From assembly GCA_946998225.1 (NCBI GenBank), contig CAMPYH010000001.1:372001-436000 (forward strand): a stretch of 64,000 bases of DNA, written 5' to 3'. The position numbers and the translations under genes were made by a program. The notes under the pieces are model-generated. The model was given only the letters and a program-made list of their open reading frames with translations. It was not told the origin of the DNA and did not search any database. Shown here piece after piece: positions 10,118-19,267 of this stretch; position 1 is the stretch's first letter; every line of letters begins with the position of its first letter. The stretch comes from an uncultured Clostridiaceae bacterium (GTDB lineage Bacteria; Bacillota; Clostridia; TANB77; CAG-508).

Positions 10118-10699
10118 ATGAAAAAAGTTTTAAACATAATTACAAAAATAGTATTTTATATAATAATAGTCATATTAGGAATATATATAGGTTTTTCGTT
10201 TACCGCACCAAAACATATAATAGAAACATTTGGTGTAAAACCATTTGTTGTAAAATCTGATTCTATGAAACCTATGTTTCAAAGAGGAGATATTATAATA
10301 GTAAATAAAGTGAATTCAAATGCGGTAAAAAAAGGAGATATCATAGCTGTAAGAAAAAAGAATAACATGCTTATAGCACATATGGTAGCAGATGAAATAA
10401 TTGATAAAAATCACAAATTAGTTTTTAAAACTAGACCAATAAACAATGTCGAAAAAGCAAATTGGGACATAGAAGGAGTATATAGATATCAAGTTGTCGG
10501 AAAAGTAAATAAAGTTATACCAAAAGTCGGATTTTTAGTACTTTGTCTTCAGAATACATATATATATGTTCCGTTAATAGTACTTGTATTAATAGTAATA
10601 CTATTAAAAAACTATGGTAAGGATAATTTAGTTATTAAACTAAATAAAAACGATGTTGAAGATGTATTAGATTTTAAAAAAGAAAACAAAGAAAAATAA
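10118..10699 (+). CDS. sipW: SipW-type (ER-like) signal peptidase I
   Basis: 193 aa. Membrane serine protease that removes signal peptides, of the archaeal/ER type with a Ser-His rather than Ser-Lys dyad. An N-terminal TM lies at ~10-30. Ser49 is in SDSMKP, followed by GDIIIV and GDIIAV strands. His88 is in AHMV (the others here have THR[VI]). A second TM lies near residues 150-170. It sits directly after the TasA-like subunit at 9497 and before the CBM-like secreted protein at 10734, so these are its likely substrates. The AHMV variant at the histidine box is unusual but keeps the histidine. Confidence 0.85.
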   Translation: MKKVLNIITKIVFYIIIVILGIYIGFSFTAPKHIIETFGVKPFVVKSDSMKPMFQRGDIIIVNKVNSNAVKKGDIIAVRKKNNMLIAHMVADEIIDKNHKLVFKTRPINNVEKANWDIEGVYRYQVVGKVNKVIPKVGFLVLCLQNTYIYVPLIVLVLIVILLKNYGKDNLVIKLNKNDVEDVLDFKKENKEK

Positions 10700-10733
10700 A
10701 AAGTAAAAAATCAAACTAAAAAAGGAGGATAAA

Positions 10734-11432
10734 ATGAAAGAAAAACAAAAAAATATTTTCACCAAAGTAATTTTATTATCCTTTTTAATTTTATATCTTC
10801 TATGTATGCATGTTTTTGCATATTGGGATATAAGAAATGAAAACTTAGAAAAAGGAAAACTAATAAAAGAAAGTATTGGTAGGTGGTATTTACCAAAAGC
10901 TGGAGAACCTGAAGTTAAGATTTTTGATGAAAAAAATCCACCAAAAGAAGAATTTACAAAAAATACATTAGTATATTTTATAGATAAAAATGGAAATAAA
11001 AGTTTATACACAGTATATGCAAATAAAACGGATCCAAATAATCCAAATTATGTTCCAGATAATCCTACCAGTAGCTGGGCACAAGGGATTCAATATGTAA
11101 AAAATACAATTGAATATGTACCGTTTAATTTATATGAATCAGGGGATTTAGTAGTATTTAAAGGACATCTATATGAATATACATATGGAATTCCACATAA
11201 TCCAAATACAACAACAGGTAAAAATCCTGATGAAAGACCAGGAATATGGAAAAAGAGAGATGATCTACTAGAATTTTATACAGTAGATCAATTATGGTTT
11301 AGATATAAAGTATATTTAAAAGGTGAAAGGGTCATTCATAAGGATAGATTGTATGTTGCACAAACATCTGGATATTCTCAAAACCCACCAGATAAGGGAA
11401 TAGCAAATTGGAGATTATACATAGGAAAATAA
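10734..11432 (+). CDS. Secreted protein with CBM5/12-like carbohydrate-binding modules
   Basis: 232 aa. The N-terminal hydrophobic segment ends with HVFAYWDI, again a SipW-type processing region. The C-terminal half holds two modules with the spacing of chitin-binding CBM5/12 (ChtBD3) repeats: Y..GDLVVFKGHLYEY...NP......GIWKK (about 130-180) and Y.KGERVIHKDRLYVAQ...NPP....ANWRLY (about 190-230). No catalytic domain is visible, so I infer binding to a beta-linked glycan (mucus, chitin or peptidoglycan). AAAGGAGG precedes the ATG. It is the last gene of the TasA-SipW unit and is followed by a strong terminator. Confidence 0.65.
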   Translation: MKEKQKNIFTKVILLSFLILYLLCMHVFAYWDIRNENLEKGKLIKESIGRWYLPKAGEPEVKIFDEKNPPKEEFTKNTLVYFIDKNGNKSLYTVYANKTDPNNPNYVPDNPTSSWAQGIQYVKNTIEYVPFNLYESGDLVVFKGHLYEYTYGIPHNPNTTTGKNPDERPGIWKKRDDLLEFYTVDQLWFRYKVYLKGERVIHKDRLYVAQTSGYSQNPPDKGIANWRLYIGK

Positions 11433-11436
11433 ATAG

Positions 11437-11464
11437 AAAGTAAGGCTAGCCTTACTTTTTATTT
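11437..11464 (+). terminator. Rho-independent terminator
   Basis: The stem AAAGTAAGGC / GCCTTACTTT, almost loopless around TA, is followed by a T run. It closes the 9497-11432 operon. Confidence 0.85.
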
Positions 11465-11499
11465 TGTTTTTTAATTCTCCTACAAAAAATATCTATATA

Positions 11500-11508
11500 T
11501 GATATACT
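11500..11508 (+). promoter_or_regulatory. Extended -10 promoter element before the FemAB-type gene
   Basis: TGATATACT (TGn plus TATACT) lies about 35 bases before ATG 11544. No good -35 box is seen, which fits an extended -10 promoter. Confidence 0.35.
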
Positions 11509-11543
11509 AATAATGTGTAAAATTAGATCAAGATTGGAGAGAT

Positions 11544-12596
11544 ATGAGACTAGATTTAAATAATGAAAATGAAGTAAAAAGATTTAATGAATTTTTAAGT
11601 AAAAGTAAATATGCAAGATTTCCGCAAAGCATTGAATGGACAAAGGTAAAAAGAAATTGGGATCATGAAATAGTATATGTGGAAGAAGAAGGAAAAATCA
11701 TTGCAGGAATTGTAATTTTAATTAAAAAAATCATGGGATATTCTTTATTCTATGCACAAGAAGGTCCTATTTGTGATTTAACAGATTACAATTTAGTTGA
11801 AAAACTAATGAAAGAAGTAGATAAAGTAGCAAAAGAAAAAAATGCTTTTGTACTTGCATTTGATCCAGATTTTAGAGTTAATAGCACTGTAAGACAAAAA
11901 TATATATCTATGGGATATAAAGTTACATCAGATAAAGATGATTATAAACAATCTAGTATTATGCAACCAATATATGATTTTGAACTTGAATTAAAAGATA
12001 GAACTTTAGATGAAGTGTTAAATTCTTTTAATAGTAAAACTAGATATAATATTAGATTAGCTGAAAGAAAAGGTGTGAAGGTTGAATATGGAAGAGATGA
12101 AGAACTTGTTAAAAGATTTTATAAATTACACCAAATAACTTGTGAAAGAAGCAAAATAGCTATTAGAGAATATGAATATTATAAAAATTTAGTTGATGTA
12201 ATGGGAGATAAAATTAGAGTATATATTGCATCACATGAAGATGATGATCTTTTTGGCGGAATATGTATTTCAAGTGGTATCGAAACATTTTATGTTTATG
12301 GTGGAAGTTCTAATATAAAAAGAAACTATATGGCAAGTGAAAAAACACTTTTTGAAATGATTAGATGGGGAATAGAAAATAAAACAGAAAAATTTAATTT
12401 TGGTGGATTTATGCATAAAGATGAAAACAGCGGGCTTTATAGATTTAAAGTTAAATTTACTGGTGAAGAAGGATTAGTAAGAAAAATTGGTTTAATAGAA
12501 AAGCCATATAAACCATTTATATATTTTATGTATAAACACGTGCTTCCAATAAGAAATAATTTAAAAAATATATTAAATGGATCAGGACTTGAATAG
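11544..12596 (+). CDS. FemAB/FemX-type peptidoglycan interpeptide-bridge transferase
   Basis: 350 aa. Enzymes of this family use aminoacyl-tRNA to add amino acids to the lysine side chain of lipid II, building the interpeptide bridge. The sequence shows both GNAT-like halves: an N-terminal half with FPQSIEWTKVK...W and IIAGIVILIKK, and a C-terminal half with SKTRYNIRLAERKGVKV, then LFGGICI..G and a YGGSS motif near 255. KFNFGG and LYRFKVKFTGEE near the end are typical. There is no coiled-coil seryl-tRNA-synthetase-like arm of full FemA size. The amino acid added cannot be told from sequence. It is relevant to the sortase-anchored adhesins, because the bridge is the sortase acceptor. Confidence 0.85.
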   Translation: MRLDLNNENEVKRFNEFLSKSKYARFPQSIEWTKVKRNWDHEIVYVEEEGKIIAGIVILIKKIMGYSLFYAQEGPICDLTDYNLVEKLMKEVDKVAKEKNAFVLAFDPDFRVNSTVRQKYISMGYKVTSDKDDYKQSSIMQPIYDFELELKDRTLDEVLNSFNSKTRYNIRLAERKGVKVEYGRDEELVKRFYKLHQITCERSKIAIREYEYYKNLVDVMGDKIRVYIASHEDDDLFGGICISSGIETFYVYGGSSNIKRNYMASEKTLFEMIRWGIENKTEKFNFGGFMHKDENSGLYRFKVKFTGEEGLVRKIGLIEKPYKPFIYFMYKHVLPIRNNLKNILNGSGLE

Positions 12597-12690
12597 ATAA
12601 TTAAAAAGGAATATAAAATATACAATTTAAAACAATAAATGATGTAAAAACATTTTAGTTGGTATAAAATTAAAATGATGTGAGGTAGTT

Positions 12691-12876
12691 ATGATATTAA
12701 AAATAATATCTGCAATACTTCTAGCACTTGGAGTATTTATGGTATTTGATGCAAGAAGAATTGCAAGAAAATTGTTCACACTAAAGAATAGAAACGAAAC
12801 TACAGCTATTATAAAGGATTTAGGAGTTATAATTATAATTATAGCATTTATAATATTTGTTTATGTAGGAATTTAA
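12691..12876 (+). CDS. Small two-segment membrane protein
   Basis: 61 aa. Two hydrophobic stretches (about 3-19 and 42-60) flank a short basic loop with ARRIARKLF. Not recognised. TGAGGTAG before ATG 12691 is a good ribosome site, and the gene lies 19 bases before the kinase gene, so they are probably cotranscribed. Short size and lack of a known motif limit confidence in function but not in its being translated. Confidence 0.6.
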   Translation: MILKIISAILLALGVFMVFDARRIARKLFTLKNRNETTAIIKDLGVIIIIIAFIIFVYVGI

Positions 12877-12895
12877 TTTCAGGAGTACAAAAGAT

Positions 12896-14674
12896 ATGTT
12901 AAATAGTGATAAATCTAAAGTTAAGATTGATGGTAAGATTTACCATTTTGATAAAACTATAAGAATTGGAGAAGCATATAAAAAGCTTTTTGAAAAAGAA
13001 GATAGTAAATATGTTGCTTGTATATATAATGGTCATTTAAAATCATTTGGCCATAGATTAAAATATGATGGAGAACTTGAGTTTGTTGATGCAAGCTCTG
13101 ATGAAGGTAGAGATGTATATATTAGTGGTCTTTTAATGGTAATGACTAAAGCTTTTTATGATGTAAATCCAGAGCTTGAAGTTTTAATTAAATACCAATT
13201 ACACAATTCAATATATTGTGAGATAAGAAATGGCAAAAACACTAAAAAATTAATTTCTGATGTAAAAAAGAGAATGTCAGAGATTATTAAAGAAGATAAA
13301 ATAATAAGACATAGCCCAATGACAAGAGAAGAAGGCATAGAATTTTATAAAGATAAAGGAAATAAAAGAGGCGGTTTTCAATTATATAATAAAGATAAAG
13401 AAAAAATAGATGTATACTTTATAGACGACTTTTATAATTATTTTTATGGAATTATGCCAGATAAAACAGGAAGACTAAAAGAATTTAATCTTGAAGTTTT
13501 TGAAAGTGGATTTTTGCTTATGTATCCAGATAGAAAAGATCTTTCTACAGTAAAACCGTTTAAAGAACAAACAAAACTATATAAAACTATGAAAGAATAT
13601 GATCAAATATATGATGTTTTAGGAATACAAACAGCTTTTGAATTGAATCAAAAAATTAAAGAAAACCCTATAGATATAGTGCTGTTATCTGAAGCAATAC
13701 ATGAAAAAAACATAGCAAGACTAGCAGAAGAAATAGAAAAACATAAAGAATTAAAATTAATTCTTATAGCAGGACCATCTTGTAGTGGTAAAACAACATT
13801 TGCAAGTAAAATTACAAATACATTAAGACTTAATGGATTAAAACCAGTTATAATATCTGTAGATAATTATTTCGTAGAAAGAGAACAAACACCACTTGAT
13901 GAAGATGGTAACTACGATTTTGAATCATTAGATGCAATAGATTTAGATTTATTTAATGATCATGTTAATAAATTAATAAATGGCGAAGAAATAGAAATGC
14001 CTGAATTTAATTTTATGACAGGTAAAAAAGAATACCACGGAAAAATGCTTTCATTAAAAGATGATGAAATACTTTTAATGGAAGGAATACATTGTCTTAA
14101 TGAAAAACTTACTAAAAATATAGATAGAAAATTTAAATTTAAAATATATATATCTGCACTTACAGTACTTAAAATGGATGAACAAAATAACTTATCTACA
14201 ACAGATACAAGACTTGTAAGAAGAATATTAAGAGACTACAGAACTAGAGGATATTCTGCAGAAGATACACTTAAAACATGGCCATCTGTAAGAAGAGGTG
14301 AAGAAAAAAATATATATCCATTCCAAGAGCAAGCAGACTATATGTTTAATAGTTCAGTTATTTATGAACAATCTACACTTAAAAATGATGTAAGTAAACT
14401 TTTAAAGGAAATAAAAGAAGATAGTCCGGTATATTTTAGAGCAAGAAGACTACTTGAAATTATGGGATATTTTGACACAATTGAAAAAGGATATATTCCT
14501 AACAACTCAATTATAAGAGAGTTTATAGGTGGAAGTATTTACCATAAAGGATATTTAGATGAAATAAGAACTGAACATATAAAGGCAATGGAAGAGGAAA
14601 ATAAAAAGGAAGAAAATCTTTGGAAAAGAAAAGTCATAAATAGATTTAGAAAGTTTAAAAAGATTAATGGATAA
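12896..14674 (+). CDS. Uridine-kinase-like nucleoside kinase with N-terminal TGS/ThrRS-like domain
   Basis: 592 aa. Family members join an N-terminal domain resembling the TGS and editing-like regions of threonyl-tRNA synthetase to a C-terminal uridine/phosphoribulokinase domain. Here residues ~1-200 form the TGS/ThrRS-like part. The P-loop GPSCSGKTTF lies at about 293-302, ISVDNYFVEREQTP is the kinase substrate loop, and LMEGIHCLNEKLT follows near 395. RLVRRILRDYRTRG matches the lid/arginine region of uridine kinases. The reaction is probably nucleoside phosphorylation for pyrimidine salvage, but substrates of this fused family are not firmly known. It overlaps the next ORF by 8 bases. Confidence 0.8.
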   Translation: MLNSDKSKVKIDGKIYHFDKTIRIGEAYKKLFEKEDSKYVACIYNGHLKSFGHRLKYDGELEFVDASSDEGRDVYISGLLMVMTKAFYDVNPELEVLIKYQLHNSIYCEIRNGKNTKKLISDVKKRMSEIIKEDKIIRHSPMTREEGIEFYKDKGNKRGGFQLYNKDKEKIDVYFIDDFYNYFYGIMPDKTGRLKEFNLEVFESGFLLMYPDRKDLSTVKPFKEQTKLYKTMKEYDQIYDVLGIQTAFELNQKIKENPIDIVLLSEAIHEKNIARLAEEIEKHKELKLILIAGPSCSGKTTFASKITNTLRLNGLKPVIISVDNYFVEREQTPLDEDGNYDFESLDAIDLDLFNDHVNKLINGEEIEMPEFNFMTGKKEYHGKMLSLKDDEILLMEGIHCLNEKLTKNIDRKFKFKIYISALTVLKMDEQNNLSTTDTRLVRRILRDYRTRGYSAEDTLKTWPSVRRGEEKNIYPFQEQADYMFNSSVIYEQSTLKNDVSKLLKEIKEDSPVYFRARRLLEIMGYFDTIEKGYIPNNSIIREFIGGSIYHKGYLDEIRTEHIKAMEEENKKEENLWKRKVINRFRKFKKING

Positions 14675-15395
14675 ATATAAAAAAAGTGAAAATAAAATGG
14701 AAGAAATAGATGAAATTAAAAACAAAGCCAAATTAAATGTGGCTTTGTGTATCGTTTTTCTTCTATTTTTATTTGTAATTTTAGCATATTTTTTAATAAA
14801 ACATAGATTAAATAAATATGTAGAAAATAAAGTTTATGAAAAAAAGCAGGAGTTTTTAGATAAGAAAAAAGAAGAAGAGTATTTAGAAAAATCTGAAGAT
14901 ATAATAAAAGAAATAGACAAACTTGAAGGAATAAAACTTAAAAAAATTTTTGAAAAATTTAATGTAAAAGATAAAGCAGAATTAAGAAATAAAATTAAAG
15001 ATAAGAATGTAGATTTAAATGAAATAAAAGTAGAAATAAATAATTTAAACATTAAATATGGAGATAATTTAAACTTTCCTAAATTTAATAAAAAAGATTT
15101 AGGTGATGAAATAAGGTATAGTAGTGATAGAAATGAGTACTATATAAATAATCATCTTTTAATAAAAATAAATAAAAACTTAAGTCTTGATGAATTTAAA
15201 AAAGAGCTTAAAAAAAGAAGAGCTGAAATAGTTTCTGGAGATGAGAAAGAAAATATATATGTAATTAAATTTAATAGAAAGCTTAATGAAAAACTTCTTT
15301 TAGATAATATAAATATATTAGAAAAAAATAAAAATATAGAAAAATGTATAATAATATATTTAACAAAAGAAGAATATGAAAATATGAAAAAATAA
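14667..15395 (+). CDS. Single-TM protein with coiled-coil region, unknown function
   Basis: 242 aa. A hydrophobic segment at about residues 28-46 is followed by a long Lys/Glu-rich, probably coiled-coil region (50-130) and a mixed alpha/beta tail. The N-in, C-out orientation is a guess. No family recognised. The ORF overlaps the end of the kinase gene by 8 bases (ATGGATAA). ATG 14697, residue 11, is an alternative start. Oddly, a strong terminator-like hairpin (14722-14759) lies inside its first codons, which may make its expression conditional on readthrough. Confidence 0.55.
   Translation: MDKYKKSENKMEEIDEIKNKAKLNVALCIVFLLFLFVILAYFLIKHRLNKYVENKVYEKKQEFLDKKKEEEYLEKSEDIIKEIDKLEGIKLKKIFEKFNVKDKAELRNKIKDKNVDLNEIKVEINNLNIKYGDNLNFPKFNKKDLGDEIRYSSDRNEYYINNHLLIKINKNLSLDEFKKELKKRRAEIVSGDEKENIYVIKFNRKLNEKLLLDNINILEKNKNIEKCIIIYLTKEEYENMKK
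14722..14759 (+). terminator. Terminator-like hairpin inside the start of a coding region
   Basis: ACAAAGCC (14722-14729) can pair with GGCTTTGT (14741-14748) across an 11-base loop, with a T run at 14755-14759. It lies ~50 bases after the kinase stop codon, where a terminator would be expected, but within the frame of the next ORF. Confidence 0.5.
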
Positions 15396-15419
15396 AATTT
15401 GAAAGTAAAAAAATAAAAA

Positions 15420-15448
15420 TTGCTAGAAATAGCCTTTTTGTGTATAAT
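15420..15448 (+). promoter_or_regulatory. Sigma-A-type promoter of argS
   Basis: TTGCTA (15420-15425), a 17-base spacer and TATAAT (15443-15448), the latter preceded by TG. ATG of argS is 46 bases downstream. No T-box or other long leader fits in the remaining space. Confidence 0.6.
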
Positions 15449-15493
15449 TAATTACATAAATATGAATAAATATAAAAGAAAAAAGGAATTAAA

Positions 15494-17338
15494 ATGATAG
15501 ATATTAAAAGCCAAATAATTAAAATTGTAAATGAAGTTTTAAATGAAATATATATTGAAAAAGGACTTATTAAAGATGAAGATTTAGTATTATCTTTAAT
15601 AGAAGAATCTTCTTTACATGTTTCATCAGATTATTCAATTGCATGTTTTAAACTTGCAAAAGATTTAAAAGAAAATCCTGTAAAAATAGCAGAAGAAGTA
15701 AATAGAAGATTAAATATAAAGATAGATGAATTAAAAGAAAAAAATGAAGAATGTATAATTGAAAAAAGTGAAAATCTTTCAGGATATGTAAATCTTTGGA
15801 TTAAAAAAGAAATATATATTAAAGAAGTTTTAGATTCTTTAGATAAAGAAGGAATGTTTATAGGAAAAGGTGAAAAGAAGAAAGAAAAAGTTTTAGTTGA
15901 GTATTCATCACCAAATATAGCTAAAGAATTCCATATAGGACATCTTAAGACAACTTTAATAGGTGAAATGTTATATAGACTATATAAATATTCAGGTGAT
16001 GATGTAGTAGCTATAAATCACTTAGGAGACTATGGTACTCAATTTGGTAAACTTATTGAAGGATATTTAAGATGGAAAGATGAATATAGTTTTAAAGAAA
16101 ATGCACTAGAGGATTTAAATAATATCTATGTAAGAATATCTAATCTTTGTAAAGAAGATGAAGAGGTTATGGAAAAGTGTAGAGATAATTTTAAAAAGCT
16201 TGAAGATGGAGATCCAGAATATGTTAAAATTTGGAAAGAGTTTGTAAATCTGTCATTAGAAGAGTTTTTTAAAGTTTACGATATGCTTAATGTATCTTTT
16301 GATGAAATTAAAGGTGAGGCATCATATTCAGAAGATATGGTAAAAGTTGTAGAAATGTTAGATGAAAAAGGATTATTAAAAGATTCAAAAGGTGCTAAAA
16401 TAATTGATTTTAATGATGATAAATTAAAAGAAGTTTTAATAGTTAAATCTAATGGTTCAACATTATATATAACAAGAGATATAGCAGCTGCACTTTATAG
16501 AATGAAAAAATATGATTATGATAAATCTTTGTATGTTGTAGCATCTGAACAAATATTACATTTCCAACAACTTAAAGGTATATTAAGACTTATGGGAATA
16601 GATAAAAAGTATGTTGATGGTTTAATCCATGTTCCTTATGGAATGATAAGACTTGAAAGCGGCAAAATGTCTACAAGAGAAGGAAATGTAATTAAGGTTA
16701 GAAACTTACTTGAAGAAGCTGTAAACAGAACTAAAAAAATACTTGATGAAAAAGATAATTTAAATGAAGAAGAAAAAGAAGAAGTTGCTAAAAAGGTAGG
16801 AATTGGAGCAATAATTTTTGCAAATCTAAATACACAATTAATTAAAGATGAAGTATTTGTTTGGGATAATGTTTTAAACTTCCAAGGAGGTTCACCATAT
16901 ATTCAATATATATGTGTAAGAATTAACTCTATACTTAAATCTGCAGGATATATAAGAGAGGTAAATAAAACTAAAGAAAACTTTTTAGGAAAAGATAAGA
17001 ATCTTTTTGTAAACTATATAGATAATATTGAAGAAATTGCAGGTAAAAGAGAAGATATAGATATAAATATATATAGCGAAAAAGCACTTGAAATATTTAA
17101 AAAATTACATGAGTTTAAAGAAAAAATAAAAGAAGCAAGAGAAAAAAGAGAGCCATATATTTTAGCAAATTATGCTTTAGATCTTTCAAAAATGTTTAGT
17201 GAATATTATACTAATGAAAAGATACTAGTAGAAGATAAAAAAGAACAAAATGCAAAAATACATTTAATTTATGCGGTACTACAAGTACTTACAATTATAC
17301 TTAATATATTTGGAATAGAAATACCAGATAAGATGTAA
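15494..17338 (+). CDS. argS: Arginyl-tRNA synthetase
   Basis: 614 aa, close to the usual class I ArgRS length. It charges tRNA-Arg with arginine in the cytoplasm. The N-terminal add-1 domain occupies about 1-110. The HIGH signature is HIGH at 147-150 within SPNIAKEFHIGHLKTT. The KMSKS loop is KMST at 391-394 (GKMSTREGN). The C-terminal helical anticodon-binding domain ends with the usual hydrophobic tail (LTIILNIFGIEIPDKM). ATG 15494 follows AAAAAGGAA. It has its own promoter and no T-box. The sortase gene begins 36 bases later, so read-through transcription is possible. Confidence 0.95.
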   Translation: MIDIKSQIIKIVNEVLNEIYIEKGLIKDEDLVLSLIEESSLHVSSDYSIACFKLAKDLKENPVKIAEEVNRRLNIKIDELKEKNEECIIEKSENLSGYVNLWIKKEIYIKEVLDSLDKEGMFIGKGEKKKEKVLVEYSSPNIAKEFHIGHLKTTLIGEMLYRLYKYSGDDVVAINHLGDYGTQFGKLIEGYLRWKDEYSFKENALEDLNNIYVRISNLCKEDEEVMEKCRDNFKKLEDGDPEYVKIWKEFVNLSLEEFFKVYDMLNVSFDEIKGEASYSEDMVKVVEMLDEKGLLKDSKGAKIIDFNDDKLKEVLIVKSNGSTLYITRDIAAALYRMKKYDYDKSLYVVASEQILHFQQLKGILRLMGIDKKYVDGLIHVPYGMIRLESGKMSTREGNVIKVRNLLEEAVNRTKKILDEKDNLNEEEKEEVAKKVGIGAIIFANLNTQLIKDEVFVWDNVLNFQGGSPYIQYICVRINSILKSAGYIREVNKTKENFLGKDKNLFVNYIDNIEEIAGKREDIDINIYSEKALEIFKKLHEFKEKIKEAREKREPYILANYALDLSKMFSEYYTNEKILVEDKKEQNAKIHLIYAVLQVLTIILNIFGIEIPDKM

Positions 17339-17373
17339 TACATAAAAAACAAAAGAAAAAGAAAAGGTAAAAT

Positions 17374-18027
17374 ATGGAAAGAAATAGAAGAACAGATAGA
17401 GATTTTTTTGAAGAAAAAGAAGCTGAATATGAAGAAACATATTTAGCTGAAAGCGAAAATGAAGAAATGGGTTCAGGAAAAGTAAAAAAAATACTAATAT
17501 TTATAGTTATATTAATTATACTATCTTCAGTAGCATTTTATATATACTATATAAACAAAAATAAAACTGAAGAATCTAATAAAAGCGAAAGTAAGAAAAT
17601 AGAAAACTTTACTAAAGAAAGAAAGCTTCAAGAAAAATACTATGGATTTAATGTTTATGGAAAAATTAAAATAAAGAAGATTAATTTAGATTCATTTTTT
17701 GTTGAGGAAAATGTAAATGCAATGGATTCAAGTATATGCATATTAGCAAAAGATGGTGAAGTAGGGAAAAGCGGAAATCTAGTACTTATGGGACATAACA
17801 AAAAAGATATGTTTAAAGACTTAGATAAGTTAAATAAAAATGATGAAATTGAAATTTTAGACATATATGAGAAATCTACAAAATATATTGTTAAAGATAA
17901 ATACGAAATAAAGCCAGATAATATGGAAAGTTTTGTATCAGATAATTCAAAAAATGAATTAACATTAGTTACATGTACAAGTAAAGAAGATAAAAGATTA
18001 ATAATAAAAGCTGAAGCTAAAAAATAA
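17374..18027 (+). CDS. srt: Sortase (cysteine transpeptidase)
   Basis: 217 aa. A membrane-anchored enzyme that cleaves LPxTG-like motifs and joins surface proteins to the wall. A charged cytoplasmic N-terminus (1-35) is followed by one TM (38-60), then the sortase barrel with all three catalytic residues: His141 (LMGHN), Cys201 (TLVTC) and Arg208 (DKRLII). I do not assign a class with confidence. It is the only sortase in the window, so the adhesins at 383 and 5034, the SH3 protein at 18042 and the variable protein at 54861 are possible substrates. It is immediately upstream of the SH3 protein (14 bases). Confidence 0.88.
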   Translation: MERNRRTDRDFFEEKEAEYEETYLAESENEEMGSGKVKKILIFIVILIILSSVAFYIYYINKNKTEESNKSESKKIENFTKERKLQEKYYGFNVYGKIKIKKINLDSFFVEENVNAMDSSICILAKDGEVGKSGNLVLMGHNKKDMFKDLDKLNKNDEIEILDIYEKSTKYIVKDKYEIKPDNMESFVSDNSKNELTLVTCTSKEDKRLIIKAEAKK

Positions 18028-18041
18028 GTAAGAGGATATAT

Positions 18042-19040
18042 ATGGTAACAAGAACAAAAGATAATGAAAAATTAAATAAAATATTAAAAATATTAGTATT
18101 ATGTATAATAATGAGCATAATATTATGTGTTAAAACAAATAAAGTTTATGCACAAGAAACCATAAGAGTAAAAGTTGGTGAAACGATAAGAAAAGAACTA
18201 AGACCTAGTCTTAAATATTATGAAGTTTTATCACTTAATCAAAATGGTGAAGGCAAAGAATCTATAGAAAAAAGTATAGAAACAGATAAATATACAGTTA
18301 ATTTTAAACTTGAGGGAATATATGGCGATGAATTTGTGATGGAAATAACTGGAAAAAAAGAAGGTAAGAGTCAACAAGAAATACTATACTATATGTACAA
18401 AAAAGAAGGCGAACCTTTTACACCATTTAGATCAGAAGTACTTGTAGATGTATATGAAGAGAAAAAAGAAGAACAAAAACCAGAAGTACAAACTCCAAAA
18501 GAAAATAACAACAATAAAGATAATAAAAACAATGAGAAAATAGATATACATTCTTCAAAAGTAAATAATAATATTAATACAAAATTAATTAAAGTAAATT
18601 TCCAAAATGCAGAATATACATCTGTAGCAGATGTACATGTAAGAGAAGGAAATTTTGTAGGGGCTAAATCACTTGGAGTAGTAAAAGAAGGAACTAAATT
18701 AACATCTACTGGTTATACAGATAATGGTTGGGTAAGAGTAATATATAACGGTAAAGCTGGATTTGTTTCTTCAGATTATTTAAAACTTAAAAAACATGCA
18801 AATCTTACAAGAAAAATGCAAGAAGAAAAGAAAAAAGAAGAAAAAGAATATAAAGAGGAAATCAAAAAAGTTGGAGCTGTAGACAGCAAAGGTAGAACAA
18901 AAGAAAAACAAATAGAATACCTTAAAAGTACAATTGGAGCTGTTCCAAATGTAGGAAATAATATGCAGTTTAAAATATTTTTACTATTTACAGCATTTGG
19001 AATAACTTTAGCATATGTATATACCAAAAATAAAAGATAA
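18042..19040 (+). CDS. Exported SH3-domain protein with sortase-signal-like tail
   Basis: 332 aa. The signal peptide (about 15-38) ends KVYAQ. The N-terminal region (40-150) is beta-rich and unrecognised, followed by an Asn/Lys-rich linker. A bacterial SH3 domain lies at about 195-250 (VHVREG...VVKEGTKL....NGWVRVIYNGKAGFVSSDYL), the type that binds peptidoglycan. A Lys/Glu helix then leads to VPNVGN, a hydrophobic segment and KNKR. VPNVG resembles an LPxTG sorting signal with Val in place of Thr, and the sortase is the adjacent upstream gene, so it may be that enzyme's substrate or just a membrane-tethered wall binder. Confidence 0.7.
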   Translation: MVTRTKDNEKLNKILKILVLCIIMSIILCVKTNKVYAQETIRVKVGETIRKELRPSLKYYEVLSLNQNGEGKESIEKSIETDKYTVNFKLEGIYGDEFVMEITGKKEGKSQQEILYYMYKKEGEPFTPFRSEVLVDVYEEKKEEQKPEVQTPKENNNNKDNKNNEKIDIHSSKVNNNINTKLIKVNFQNAEYTSVADVHVREGNFVGAKSLGVVKEGTKLTSTGYTDNGWVRVIYNGKAGFVSSDYLKLKKHANLTRKMQEEKKKEEKEYKEEIKKVGAVDSKGRTKEKQIEYLKSTIGAVPNVGNNMQFKIFLLFTAFGITLAYVYTKNKR

Positions 19041-19079
19041 TTAAAAAACTAAGAGATATAAAGATGGAAAGAAAAAATT

Positions 19080-19150
19080 CTTTCTATTTTTATTTTTACT
19101 TTTATTTTTACTTTTATTTTTATTTTTACTTTTATTTTTATTTTTGATTC
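19080..19150 (+). repeat. T-rich short tandem repeat between the sortase unit and the fibre cluster
   Basis: About six copies of a TATTTTTACTTT-like unit, imperfect at the ends, in a 227-base gene-free gap. The following sequence carries a short direct repeat, TATATTACCAT, near 19157-19187. No ORF runs through it. Confidence 0.6.
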
Positions 19151-19267
19151 TTTTGTTATATTACCATTTTTGATTATATTACCATCTCAAATAAAGTAGC
19201 TATATTGTTTTACTTAGAATTGTTGGATATAATTACAAAGACGAAATATAAAGATTAAAGGAAAAAC

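Noticed and set aside
15396..15493. T-box leader of argS
   Set aside because: The space is too short and contains a promoter (TTGCTA-17-TATAAT), no specifier or T-box sequence.
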